20,500 nt of DNA from an uncultured Olsenella sp. (GTDB lineage Bacteria > Actinomycetota > Coriobacteriia > Coriobacteriales > Atopobiaceae). Below the pieces are notes generated by a model, which was not told where the DNA came from, did not search any database, and saw only the letters and a program-made list of their open reading frames with translations. This document shows positions 7,108 to 15,219 of this stretch, piece after piece. The stretch's first letter is position 1. Every line of letters starts with the position of its first letter. Position numbers and translations under genes: made by a program. Where the stretch lies: the NCBI GenBank assembly GCA_947253595.1, contig CAMXZR010000017.1, forward strand, positions 1 through 20,500, given 5' to 3'.

Positions 7108-7800
7108 ATGCAGTATTCCGCAGAAGTGGAAGGGATGTGTCCCGTCGCCAAGGGCGCGTACCACGGTCCTGCACCCATCCCCGAGGAGGGCAAGTGGGTC
7201 CAGGCCAAGGAGATCAAGGACATCTCCGGCTACACGCACGGCATCGGCTGGTGCGCACCCCAGCAGGGTGCCTGCAAGCTGAGCCTCAACGTCAAGGAGG
7301 GCGTCATCGAGGAGGCCCTCGTCGAGACCATCGGCTGCTCGGGCATGACCCACTCCGCCGCCATGGCCGCCGAGATCCTCCCCGGCAAGACCATCCTCGA
7401 GGCCCTGAACACCGACCTCGTCTGCGACGCCATCAACGTCGCCATGCGCGAGCTCTTCCTGCAGATCGTCTACGGCCGCAGCCAGACCGCGTTCTCCGAG
7501 GGCGGCCTGCCCGTGGGTGCCGGCCTCGACGATCTCGGCAAGGGCCTGCGCTCCATGGTGGGCACCACCTACGGCACCAAGGCCAAGGGCGCACGCTACC
7601 TCGAGCTCGCCCAGGGCTACGTGACCCACCTCGCCCTCAACGACAAGGACGAGATCATCGGCTTCGAGTACCTCAACCTCGGCAAGTTCACCGACGCCAT
7701 CAAGAAGGGCATCGACCCAAAGAAGGCCGTCGACGACGCCATGGGCCGCTACGGCCAGTGGGATAGCCCGGCCAAGGTCATCGATCCCCGCGAAGAGTAG
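7108..7800 (+). CDS. NifU-like iron-sulfur cluster assembly scaffold protein
   Basis: This 230-residue cytoplasmic protein resembles the NifU/IscU-like scaffold that is encoded next to GGGtGRT proteins in anaerobes. Candidate cluster-ligand cysteines are C11, C49, C56, C77 (in 'ETIGCSGMTHSAAMAAEIL') and C106 (in 'NTDLVCDAIN'); the GCSG and LVCDAIN segments recall the IscU ligand regions. A C-terminal part ('TKAKGARYLELAQGYVTHLALNDKDEIIGFEYLNL') goes beyond the basic IscU core. The frame is open to 7006. I choose the ATG at 7108 because GGAGAGGAGA (7094-7103) precedes it and the protein then starts at the conserved cysteine-containing region. It lies 18 nt before the GGGtGRT gene and is almost certainly co-transcribed with it. 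No SufS/IscS-type desulfurase is in the window, so the cluster source is unknown. Confidence 0.85.
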   Translation: MQYSAEVEGMCPVAKGAYHGPAPIPEEGKWVQAKEIKDISGYTHGIGWCAPQQGACKLSLNVKEGVIEEALVETIGCSGMTHSAAMAAEILPGKTILEALNTDLVCDAINVAMRELFLQIVYGRSQTAFSEGGLPVGAGLDDLGKGLRSMVGTTYGTKAKGARYLELAQGYVTHLALNDKDEIIGFEYLNLGKFTDAIKKGIDPKKAVDDAMGRYGQWDSPAKVIDPREE

Positions 7801-7818
7801 AGAGAGGAGCTGAGCATA

Positions 7819-8823
7819 GTGGCAGTTACGTTCGAAGGCTACGAGCGCCGCATCGACAAGATCACCAAGGCATGCGAGCAGTATGGCATCGCCGACCTAG
7901 ACGAGGCCCTGAAGATCTGCACCGACCTCGGCTTTAACCCGTATGACATCACCACGGGCATCCAGTCCATCGCGTTCGAGAACGCGAAGTGGGCCTACGC
8001 CCTGGGCTGCGCCATCGCCGTGAAGAAGGGCTGCAAGACCGCCTCCGAGGCCGCAGCGGCCATCGGCGAAGGCCTGCAGGCCTTCTGCGTCCCCGGCTCC
8101 GTCGCCGAGGACCGCAAGGTCGGCCTGGGCCACGGCAATCTGGGCGCCATGCTCCTGGGCGAGGATACCGAGTGCTTCGCCTTCCTTGCGGGACACGAGT
8201 CCTTCGCGGCCGCCGAGGGTGCCATCGGCATCGCCAACAACGCCAACAAGGCCCGCAAGAAGCCCCTGCGCGTCATCCTGAACGGCCTGGGCAAGGACGC
8301 CGCCCAAATCATCGCCCGCATCAACGGCTTCACCTACGTGAAGACCCAGTTCGACTACTTCACCAGCGAGCTCAAGGTCGTCGAGACCATCCCCTACTCC
8401 GACGGCCCGCGCGCCAAGGTCAACTGCTATGGCGCCGATGACGTCCGCGAGGGCGTTGCCATCATGTGGCACGAGAACGTCGACATCTCCATCACCGGCA
8501 ACTCCACCAACCCCACGCGCTTCCAGCATCCCGTCGCGGGCACCTACTTCAAGGAGCGCACGCTGGCCGGCAAGAAGTACTTCTCTGTGGCCTCGGGTGG
8601 CGGTACCGGCCGTACCCTGCACCCGGACAACATGGGTGCCGGCCCCGCCTCCTATGGCATGACCGACACCATGGGGCGCATGCACTCCAGTGCCCAGTTT
8701 GCCGGCTCCTCCTCCGTCCCCGCGCACGTGGACATGATGGGCCTCATTGGCATGGGCAACAACCCGATGGTGGGCTGCACCGTGGCCTGCGCCGTCGCGG
8801 TCGAGGAGGCCCTCGCCAGGTAG
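7819..8823 (+). CDS. GGGtGRT protein (conserved, function unknown)
   Basis: This 334-residue protein carries the eponymous GGGTGRT motif at residues 260-266, in 'VASGGGTGRTLHPDNMG'. Other notable segments are 'GSVAEDRKVGLGHGNLGAMLLGEDTECFAFLAGHESFAAAEGAIGIANNANKARKKPLRVILNGLGKDAAQIIARINGF' and a C-terminal cysteine pair in 'MVGCTVACAVAVEEAL'. No signal peptide or membrane segment is visible, so it should be cytoplasmic. The start is GTG at 7819 after GAGAGGAGC (7802-7810), 18 nt from the upstream NifU-like gene. The family is recognised from its motif and its pairing with an Fe-S scaffold; I know of no established biochemical function. The operon ends at a strong hairpin (8859-8888). Confidence 0.9.
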   Translation: MAVTFEGYERRIDKITKACEQYGIADLDEALKICTDLGFNPYDITTGIQSIAFENAKWAYALGCAIAVKKGCKTASEAAAAIGEGLQAFCVPGSVAEDRKVGLGHGNLGAMLLGEDTECFAFLAGHESFAAAEGAIGIANNANKARKKPLRVILNGLGKDAAQIIARINGFTYVKTQFDYFTSELKVVETIPYSDGPRAKVNCYGADDVREGVAIMWHENVDISITGNSTNPTRFQHPVAGTYFKERTLAGKKYFSVASGGGTGRTLHPDNMGAGPASYGMTDTMGRMHSSAQFAGSSSVPAHVDMMGLIGMGNNPMVGCTVACAVAVEEALAR

Positions 8824-8858
8824 CCTTGGCACCCCTCGGTACACAGGATCTGCCTCAC

Positions 8859-8888
8859 AGGGGCCGCTGCCTTCGGGCGGTGGCCCCT
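8859..8888 (+). terminator. Strong TTCG-loop hairpin terminator after the GGGtGRT gene
   Basis: AGGGGCCGCTGCC (8859-8871) and GGCGGTGGCCCCT (8876-8888) form a 13-bp stem with two G-T wobbles, closed by a TTCG tetraloop. It lies 36 bases after the stop codon and is followed by CCTTGTG rather than a long T-run. Confidence 0.82.
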
Positions 8889-8986
8889 CCTTGTGGGCCA
8901 AGAGCGTGCTGCGAGGGAGAAGCGGAGCCCAGGCCTGCTAAGATGGGAGGAGCCAGAGCCCAGACAGCCGACCCTAGGAGGACCCC

Positions 8987-9712
8987 ATGCCCCCCGCAGT
9001 CCTGGCAGAGTTCGCAAGCACGGCCCTCATGATTGTATTCGGCGTCGGCGTGCATTGCGACACCGTGCTCAAGGGCACCAAGTACCAGGGGTCGGGACAC
9101 ATGTTTGCCATCACCACCTGGTCCTTCGGCATCTCGGTCTGCCTCTTCGTCTTTGGCGGATCGGTCTGCATGAACCCCGCCATGACCCTCGCCCAGTGCA
9201 TCCTCGGCCTCGTTCCCTGGGCGTTGTTCGTCCCCTACGTCGTCGCCCAGATGCTCGGTGCCTTCCTGGGGGCCGTCATCGCCTGGTTCATGTACGCGGA
9301 CGACTTCCGCGCCTCCGAGGGCGTCATCGACGCCACTGCACAGCGCAACATCTTCTCGACCAATCCCGTGATCCAGAACCTGCCGCGCGACTTCGCCTGC
9401 GAGGCCCTCTGCACCTTCGTCTTCATCAGCGCCATCCTTGCTGCGGCAAGCCGCGCCGGAGAGAACGTGATCATGCTCGCAATCGCCGTCGGCCTCATCG
9501 TCTGGGCCGTGGGCATGGGCATGGGCGGCATCACGGGCTTCGCCATGAACCAGGCCCGCGACCTCGGCCCGCGCCTCGCATACCAGCTCCTCCCCATCAA
9601 AGGCAAGGTGGACAACAACTGGCGCTACGGCCTTCTCGTCCCGGGCATCGCCCCCTTCGTGGGTGCCGTAGCGGCGGCGTTCTTCATCCACAGCTTCCTG
9701 GGAGCCTTCTAG
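8987..9712 (+). CDS. MIP-family aquaglyceroporin with a variant second NPA box
   Basis: This 241-residue membrane channel is of the aquaporin/glycerol-facilitator family and conducts water or small uncharged solutes such as glycerol. The first half has NPA at 63-65 (CMNPAMTLA). The second half has 'GFAMNQARDLGPR', so NPA is replaced by NQA (188-190) while the following arginine (R191) and aspartate (D192) typical of glycerol facilitators are kept. W45 in 'TTWSFG' and F185 correspond to the Trp and Phe of the GlpF selectivity filter. A perfect AGGAGG (8976-8981) precedes the ATG at 8987. The gene lies 88 nt before degV with no obvious terminator between, so co-transcription is possible. Glycerol or lactate-type solutes are plausible, but the substrate cannot be read from sequence. 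Confidence 0.9.
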   Translation: MPPAVLAEFASTALMIVFGVGVHCDTVLKGTKYQGSGHMFAITTWSFGISVCLFVFGGSVCMNPAMTLAQCILGLVPWALFVPYVVAQMLGAFLGAVIAWFMYADDFRASEGVIDATAQRNIFSTNPVIQNLPRDFACEALCTFVFISAILAAASRAGENVIMLAIAVGLIVWAVGMGMGGITGFAMNQARDLGPRLAYQLLPIKGKVDNNWRYGLLVPGIAPFVGAVAAAFFIHSFLGAF

Positions 9713-9800
9713 GGGGACGGACCCAGGGGCCCTCGGAGGAGGCGTGCCTCGACCCTACGACCACCGACGGATCCATCCAACGACGCTCCAGGAGGACGCG

Positions 9801-10685
9801 ATGCATGACTACGTACTGAGCTGCTGCTCGACCGCCGACGTCTCGGAGGGCTTCCTCCGAGACCGCAACATAGAGTGCGTGTACTTCAACTACCAGGTCG
9901 ACGGTACCTGGTGCAAGGACGACTTCGGCCGCACGCACTCCCCCTCCGAACTCTTCGAACGGATGCTTGCCGGCGCCGACGTGACTACCTCGCAGGTGTC
10001 CTCCGGCGACTACATGGAGTTCTGGCGTCCATTCCTCGAGGCCGGCAGGGACGTGCTGCACGTGACCCTCTCCTCGGGAATCTCGGGCACCTACGACTCG
10101 GCATGCACCGCTCGCGACCAGATTGCGGCGGAGTTTCCAGAGCGCAGAATCGTCGTGATCGACTCGCTCGCCGCCTCCGCGGGCTACGGGCTCCTCATGG
10201 ACCGTCTCGCGACGCTACGCGATGGCGGCATGGGCCTGGATGAGCTCGCTTCCTGGACGCTGGAGCACCGCCTCGAGGTCCAGCACTGGTTTTTCTCGTC
10301 CGATCTGACCTTCTTCATCAGGGGTGGCCGCATCTCGAAGGCGGCGGGGCTGGTGGGCGGCCTGCTCAGGATCTGCCCCGTCATGGACGTCGAGGCAGAC
10401 GGCTCCCTCGCCGTGGTGGAGAAGATTCGCACCAAGGGACGCGCCCAGAGGCGCGTGGTGCAGCTCATGCACGAGCTGGCGCAGGGTGGCAATGCCTACG
10501 ACCAGCGCGTCTTTATCAGCAACTCTGCCTGCATCGATGACGCCAGGGGGGTCTCGGACCGCATCGAGGCGGAGTTCCCCCAGATGGACGGAAAGGTCAG
10601 CCACTTCAACATCGGCGCCACCATCAGCTGCCATACGGGACCGGGAACCGTCGCGCTCTTCTACTGGGGCAAGCCCCGAGCCTAG
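9801..10685 (+). CDS. DegV family fatty-acid-binding protein
   Basis: This 294-residue DegV protein has the family landmarks: N-terminal 'SCCSTADVS', 'TSQVSSGDYMEFW' (63-75), the lipid-head-group loop 'SSGISGTYDSA' (91-101), 'VVIDSLAASAGYGLL', and 'FIRGGRISKAAGLVGGLL' in the second half. In Gram-positive bacteria some members (FakB) present a fatty acid to the kinase FakA for incorporation into phospholipid; no FakA gene is present here, so that role is only possible. The frame is open from 9744. I choose ATG 9801 because CAGGAGGA (9789-9796) precedes it and the protein then begins at the conserved strand. Its 3' end is closed by a bidirectional hairpin shared with murI. Confidence 0.93.
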   Translation: MHDYVLSCCSTADVSEGFLRDRNIECVYFNYQVDGTWCKDDFGRTHSPSELFERMLAGADVTTSQVSSGDYMEFWRPFLEAGRDVLHVTLSSGISGTYDSACTARDQIAAEFPERRIVVIDSLAASAGYGLLMDRLATLRDGGMGLDELASWTLEHRLEVQHWFFSSDLTFFIRGGRISKAAGLVGGLLRICPVMDVEADGSLAVVEKIRTKGRAQRRVVQLMHELAQGGNAYDQRVFISNSACIDDARGVSDRIEAEFPQMDGKVSHFNIGATISCHTGPGTVALFYWGKPRA

Positions 10686-10742
10686 GGCCCCATCACGGAC
10701 GCACCGCCCCGCAAACCAAGGTTCGGCCCTTCGCACAACCCC

Positions 10743-10767
10743 TAGCCCCCGTCCCAGACGGGGGCTA
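10743..10767. terminator. Bidirectional hairpin terminator between degV and murI
   Basis: TAGCCCCCGTC (10743-10753) and GACGGGGGCTA (10757-10767) form an 11-bp perfect stem around a CCA loop, between two convergent genes. The right arm contains the stop codon of murI (10765-10767, minus strand). Confidence 0.8.
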
Positions 10768-11538
10768 TATCTTCATGCGGAAGAACTCCTCGTAGCGCTC
10801 CAGGACGACCGATCCCTCGAGGCTCGAGCGGAACTCGACCCTGCCTGCCTGCGTGGAGTGCGAGAGGAGCCCCGCATCCTCCAGGAGCGAGCGCAGGCGG
10901 CGCGCGGTTCCTGCCCCGCCGTCGAAGAGGGGCACGTCGCCCAGCACCCGCCTGATCTGGCGGGCGACGAAGGGATAGTGGGTGCAGCCCAACACCACCG
11001 AGTCCACCGTGCCGGCGTACTCCCCCACCAGGTCGCGGACGAGCTCCTCGAGGTCGGGCGCGTCCAGATCCCCCCGCTCGATGCGGTGCGCGAGACCCTC
11101 GCAGGGCACGGCCAGCACCTCTGAGTCCGAGCCGAACGCGCGAGCGAGGCGATGGAACTTGTCGAGCCGCAGGGTCACCGGAGTGGCCATGACCAGGATG
11201 CGCCGGTGGGGGTCGTGCTTGGTGGCGGGCTTGAGCGCAGGTTCCACGCCCACGATGGGCAGGTCGGGATGCTCGAGGCGCAGCTCCCCTGCGGCCACGC
11301 TCGTCGCCGTGTTGCAGGCGATCACGATGGCCTTGGCCCCCTCAGCGAGAAGGCCGTCGGCGATGCCGCGAGAGAGCGAGAGAATCTGCTGGGGAGACCT
11401 GCCTCCATAGGGATTGTTCGCCGAGTCGCCAAAGAAGACGAAGTCCTCTGCGGGCAGGGCCGTTACCAGATGCCTGAGCACGCTGATGCCTCCCAGGCCG
11501 GAGTCGAACACCCCTATGAAGCCATCCCTGGCCGCCAT
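10765..11538 (-). CDS. murI: Glutamate racemase
   Basis: This 257-residue cytoplasmic enzyme interconverts L- and D-glutamate to supply D-Glu for peptidoglycan. The N-terminal 'IGVFDSGLGGISVLR' contains the conserved aspartate and serine of the family. The two catalytic cysteines are C75 in 'VIACNTATS' and C185 in 'VLGCTHYPF', with H187 beside the second. 'FFGDSANNPYGGRS' is the other conserved strip. Length is normal and all key residues are present. ATG at 11538 follows GGGAGGGC. It is convergent with degV and follows the cydDC-like genes on the same strand (70-nt gap), so it may share their transcript. Confidence 0.97.
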   Translation of the reverse strand: MAARDGFIGVFDSGLGGISVLRHLVTALPAEDFVFFGDSANNPYGGRSPQQILSLSRGIADGLLAEGAKAIVIACNTATSVAAGELRLEHPDLPIVGVEPALKPATKHDPHRRILVMATPVTLRLDKFHRLARAFGSDSEVLAVPCEGLAHRIERGDLDAPDLEELVRDLVGEYAGTVDSVVLGCTHYPFVARQIRRVLGDVPLFDGGAGTARRLRSLLEDAGLLSHSTQAGRVEFRSSLEGSVVLERYEEFFRMKI

Positions 11539-11608
11539 GTGCCCTCCCTGCCGATGCCCCGCCTGCGGTCTCTCATAGCATAGCGGACGTGCATGGGGGA
11601 GGCGTCCC

Positions 11609-13270
11609 CTAGCTTACGCGCCCGTCGTCCATGGAGAAGGTCTCATCCGCCACGGCCATGGTGCTTGCGCGGTGGCTCACCAGAAGCACGGTCCTCTTGC
11701 CACGCTGGGCGTCCAGGCTTCTCAGGATGACGCCCTCGTTGAGGGAGTCAAGATTGCTGGTGGGCTCATCGAGCAGCAGGAAGGGCGCATCGTGGAGGAA
11801 CGCCCGGGCCAGGCCGAGCCTCTGGCGCTCCCCGCCCGAGAGGGTGTCGCCCAGCTCGCCGACCATGGTGTCATAGCCATCGGGGAGGCTCATGATGAAG
11901 TCGTGCACCGAGGCGGCGCGGCAGGCTTCCTCGAGCTCCTCCTGGGTCGCATCTGGCCTGGCTATGAGCAGGTTGTCCCTCACGCTGTCGTGGAAGAGGT
12001 GGGTATCCTGCTCCACCAGCGCCTCCGCGTCGCGCAGGCTGGCAGTGTTGACGCCGTCGATCCTCTCCCCCGATATGCGGATGGAACCCCGGTCGACGTC
12101 CCAGAACCTCATGAGAAGGTGGCAGAGGGTCGATTTGCCCGACCCGCTCCTGCCCGATATGCCCACGATCCTGCCCCGGGAGACCTCCAGGGAGACTCCG
12201 TCCAGGACCCGCTCCCCATCATAGGAGAAGCTCACGTCACACACGTTCGCGCCATCGAACGAGACGTCCGTCCCGTCGAAGACCTCCTCGACCACCGGCT
12301 CCTCGTCCAGCACGTCAAGGACGCGGTTGCCGGCCGCGAGGGTTCCCTGGAGGGTGGAGCCGAGGTTGGCCAGGGCGACCACCGGGCCGAAGGAGCCGAA
12401 GAGCGCGATGGCGCAGAGGGCGGCCGAGGAGACGTCGACGACGCCCGAATAGCCCAGCGCCATTCCCAGCGCGAGCTCCGCAAGGGAGAAGAGGGTTATG
12501 AGCGCCCCCGCGGCGGCAGAGGCGTTCGACCCGACGACGCTCAGCCTGCGTTGGACGTCGCAGAGGGAGCGCGAGTCCCCGTCGAGCCGGGCAAGGCAGC
12601 GGGGGCCGGCGCCGAACTGGAGAACCTCGGCGAGCCCGCGAAGACTGTCGAGCACGAAGCCGGAGAGCCCCGCCGACAGGTCGCGGGCGACCCTGCCGTC
12701 ACCACCCGACGCACGCGAGGCGAGGACGGGCAGGGCAACCCCCACCGCGACGTAGCCCAGCAGGGCGACGAGCCCCAGACGCCAGTCGAAGTCCGCCAGA
12801 TAGGCCACCATGATCGCCGACATCGCCGCGGCGATGCACACGGGGGATATGGTGTGGGCGTAGAAGATCTCGAGCAGCTCGATGTCCGAGGTCAGGGTGG
12901 ATATCAGGCTGCCCCGGTCCGCGCCCGAGAGCTTGGCCGGGGAAAGCTCCCTCAGCCTTCCGAAGACGAGGTCGCGGATGTGGGCCAGCAGCTTGAAGGC
13001 TATGTAGTGGTTGCAGCTCTGCTCGGCGTAGTGCAGCACGCCACGGGCGATTGCCATTGCGGCAAGGGCGATGCACACCGGCGCGAGCACCTGCGTCGAA
13101 GCCGTTCCCGACGCGACGCCGAGGGCCGCCCAGGCGGCGAGCACGGGCAGGAAGGTGGCGCAGCAGAAGCCCGCCACGCCACAGGCTATGGCAACGACCA
13201 TCACTCCGGCCATGGGCTTGGTCAGCCCGAGCATCCGCCACATGACGCGAAGGTTACTCCTGGCCTGCAT
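11609..13270 (-). CDS. CydC-like ABC exporter subunit (permease-ATPase fusion)
   Basis: This 553-residue half-transporter has an N-terminal six-helix membrane domain and a C-terminal ATPase. The ATPase shows Walker A 'GRSGSGKST' (K379), signature 'LSGGERQRLGLARAF', Walker B 'FLLLDEPTSNLD' (D501, E502) and the switch histidine in 'LVSHRAS'. It pairs with the upstream subunit. CydDC transporters export cysteine/glutathione-type thiols and are needed for cytochrome bd assembly in some bacteria. The frame is open to 13432. I start at ATG 13270, which overlaps the upstream gene by 17 nt and has GGAGAGGGG upstream; such overlap suggests translational coupling. No cydAB genes are in the window, so a bd-oxidase role is unproven and another substrate is possible. 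Confidence 0.87.
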   Translation of the reverse strand: MQARSNLRVMWRMLGLTKPMAGVMVVAIACGVAGFCCATFLPVLAAWAALGVASGTASTQVLAPVCIALAAMAIARGVLHYAEQSCNHYIAFKLLAHIRDLVFGRLRELSPAKLSGADRGSLISTLTSDIELLEIFYAHTISPVCIAAAMSAIMVAYLADFDWRLGLVALLGYVAVGVALPVLASRASGGDGRVARDLSAGLSGFVLDSLRGLAEVLQFGAGPRCLARLDGDSRSLCDVQRRLSVVGSNASAAAGALITLFSLAELALGMALGYSGVVDVSSAALCAIALFGSFGPVVALANLGSTLQGTLAAGNRVLDVLDEEPVVEEVFDGTDVSFDGANVCDVSFSYDGERVLDGVSLEVSRGRIVGISGRSGSGKSTLCHLLMRFWDVDRGSIRISGERIDGVNTASLRDAEALVEQDTHLFHDSVRDNLLIARPDATQEELEEACRAASVHDFIMSLPDGYDTMVGELGDTLSGGERQRLGLARAFLHDAPFLLLDEPTSNLDSLNEGVILRSLDAQRGKRTVLLVSHRASTMAVADETFSMDDGRVS

Positions 13271-15056
13271 CTGCGGCCCCCTCTCCGTCGTCGGCCGCGC
13301 CCTGTGGCGCGGCGGGCATCTCGCCAGCCAGGACGTCGGAGCGCGAGAAGTTCTCGAGACTCTGCTGGCTCTCCCACAGCCGTCGGTACGTGGGACAGCC
13401 GGAAAGCAGCTGCTCATGGGTACCCACGCCAACCACGCGGCCGGACTCCATCACGTAGATCCTGCGGGCGGCGACCACGTTGGCCAGCCTGTGCGAGATG
13501 ACCACGGCCGCCTTGTAGCGGGCGATCCCCCGCACCGCTTCCATGATGGCGTCCTCGCTCTCGGCGTCTATGTTGCTGGTCGCCTCGTCGAGCATGTAGA
13601 CGGGCGAGTCGTGCAGCAGCGCACGGGCGAGGACGAGGCGCTGCCTCTGCCCGCCCGAGAGGTTCTGCCCCTCCTGCTCGACGCGAGTCTCGAGGCCGTC
13701 CTGCGACCTCAGGAACGCAGAGAGGGCGACGGAGCCCAGGGCGGACCACATCGCGTCGTCCGTGGCATTTGGGTCTGCCATGAGGAGGTTGTCCCGGACC
13801 GTGCCCCTGAACAGGTAGCCCGAGGTGGGGACCGTAGTCACGTAGCGCGCCAGATCCCCGCGGGAGAAGTCTCTGAGCTGCTTGCCACCCAGCAGGAGGT
13901 TGCCGGAGTAGTCGCCGTATCTCCCGGCCAGCAGCGACGCAACGGTCGACTTGCCGCTACCGCTCTCGCCCACGATGGCAGTGAGCCCGACGGCAGGGAC
14001 GTCCAGGCTCACGCCGTGGAGTATCTCCCGGCCCTCCTCGTAGCCGAACCCCACCTCCTTCATGGAAAGGTGGTCTCCCGGCTCCGCCGAGGCACCACTC
14101 CCGTCCTCGGGCTCGGGGAGCCCCAGGACGCGGAAAATCTTGTCTGCGGCCGCCATGCCGTTCATGGCCACGTGGAAGTAGGAGCCCAGCAGGCGCATGG
14201 GCAAGAAGAAGTCGGCCGAGAGCAGGATGATCCGCAGGCAGCCGTCGAGGTCGACGGACCCGGACGCGAGCGAGAGGAGCGCCACCGCTGCGCCTGCGGC
14301 CGCACCGCCCAGCGCCACGACATCCATCACGATGATGGAGTTGAGCTGCATGCGGAGCACCTTCATGGTTATGACGCGGAAGTGCTCCGACTCCGCGTTC
14401 ATGGCCTCGTGGCGCGCCTTGTCGGCACGGTAGATCTTCAGGGTGGTGAGGCCCTGCAGGTTCTCGAGGAAGGAGTCCCCGAGCGTGGTGTAGTCGTCCC
14501 AGTACTTCGCCAGGGTGCGCTTGGCGACCTTCTGGACCAGCACGATGACCAGGGGAATGAGGGGGACGAACGCCAGGAGCACCGCGGAGCTCGCCGCAGA
14601 CACGGGCAGGAGCACCACGAAGAGGGTCAGGGGCGCCAGGACCGAGAAGAAGAGCTGGGGCAGGTAACGGCCAAAGTAGGTCTCGAGCTGCTCCGTACCC
14701 TCGACGGCGAGCTGGACCACCTCGGCGGTGGCGACCTGGACGGAATAGTCGGGACCCAGGCGCAGGAGCTTCTCGTATATCTCGTGGCGCAAGATTCTGC
14801 GTACGTCAGCCGAGGCGTCGAAGCACTGGTCGCCCTCGAGCCTCGTCGCGACCGCCTTGGCCGCGCAGGCGACGAGGCCCACCGTCAAGGTCTCGGCAAG
14901 GTCTGCGGGGAACCCACTGGCCAGAAGCGCCAGGGAGCGCGCCACGGCCCCGATGAGGGCTATGTCACAGAGCAACGAGACCCACTTGAGCCCCACGGCC
15001 AGGAGCACGTGGCGCAAGGCACCAGGGACGAGCCCCAGGAGCCGTCTGTCAAACAT
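13254..15056 (-). CDS. CydD-like ABC exporter subunit (permease-ATPase fusion)
   Basis: This 600-residue half-transporter is the first gene of an overlapping pair. The membrane domain contains 'EGTEQLETYFGRYLPQLFFS' and 'GDSFLENLQGLTTLKIYRADKAR', both resembling CydD-type subunits. The ATPase has Walker A 'GESGSGKST' (K369), signature 'LSGGQRQRLVLARALL', Walker B 'VYMLDEATSNID' (D490, E491) and switch histidine in 'VISHRLANVV'. A roughly 25-residue Ala/Gly/Glu-rich tail ends the protein. The open frame extends to 15179. ATG 15056 is chosen because GGAAGGAAG precedes it and the extension lacks family character. A possible promoter (TTGCCT-18-TAGCAT, minus strand, 15127-15156) lies upstream. 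The CydD/C assignment rests on gene order and motifs; a general ABCB-type exporter remains possible. Confidence 0.87.
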   Translation of the reverse strand: MFDRRLLGLVPGALRHVLLAVGLKWVSLLCDIALIGAVARSLALLASGFPADLAETLTVGLVACAAKAVATRLEGDQCFDASADVRRILRHEIYEKLLRLGPDYSVQVATAEVVQLAVEGTEQLETYFGRYLPQLFFSVLAPLTLFVVLLPVSAASSAVLLAFVPLIPLVIVLVQKVAKRTLAKYWDDYTTLGDSFLENLQGLTTLKIYRADKARHEAMNAESEHFRVITMKVLRMQLNSIIVMDVVALGGAAAGAAVALLSLASGSVDLDGCLRIILLSADFFLPMRLLGSYFHVAMNGMAAADKIFRVLGLPEPEDGSGASAEPGDHLSMKEVGFGYEEGREILHGVSLDVPAVGLTAIVGESGSGKSTVASLLAGRYGDYSGNLLLGGKQLRDFSRGDLARYVTTVPTSGYLFRGTVRDNLLMADPNATDDAMWSALGSVALSAFLRSQDGLETRVEQEGQNLSGGQRQRLVLARALLHDSPVYMLDEATSNIDAESEDAIMEAVRGIARYKAAVVISHRLANVVAARRIYVMESGRVVGVGTHEQLLSGCPTYRRLWESQQSLENFSRSDVLAGEMPAAPQGAADDGEGAADAGQE

Positions 15057-15126
15057 ATGCACTTCCTTCCACGGCGTGCCACCGTCATGAGGTGCCGGCC
15101 ACCAGCCTCCACGCAAGAGCAAGGCA

Positions 15127-15156
15127 ATGCTAACCTTGAGCGCGACGTACAGGCAA
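15127..15156 (-). promoter_or_regulatory. Candidate promoter for the cydDC-like operon
   Basis: On the minus strand TTGCCT (15151-15156) and TAGCAT (15127-15132) are separated by 18 bp, each matching four of six consensus bases. The spacing to the start at 15056 leaves a leader of about 65 nt. Weak evidence in GC-rich DNA. Confidence 0.3.
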
Positions 15157-15197
15157 CCCACGCCGGGATGATACGCCACGGGACGCGAGGCGGGGGA

Positions 15198-15216
15198 AAC
15201 ACTTTGGTAAAGTGTT
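15198..15216. promoter_or_regulatory. 19-bp palindrome, candidate operator between the cydD-like and FKBP genes
   Basis: AACACTTTGGTAAAGTGTT is a perfect inverted repeat (8-bp arms, 3-bp centre) in otherwise GC-rich DNA. Its size and AT-rich character are typical of binding sites for dimeric winged-helix or TetR-type regulators. It overlaps a possible extended -10 (TGGTAAAGT, 15205-15213) reading toward the FKBP-MarR genes. The MarR regulator encoded in that operon is a natural candidate to bind it, giving autoregulation, but this is inference. Confidence 0.5.
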
Positions 15217-15219
15217 CAC

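Noticed and set aside
5977..7629. 550-residue EamA protein with long N-terminal extension
   Set aside because: The extension is antisense to the NifU-like gene; EamA proteins begin just before the first membrane segment.
8859..8888. Non-coding RNA gene
   Set aside because: The hairpin position right after an operon and its single stem fit a terminator better.
11672..13501. 609-residue plus-strand reading frame
   Set aside because: Antisense shadow of the CydC-like gene.
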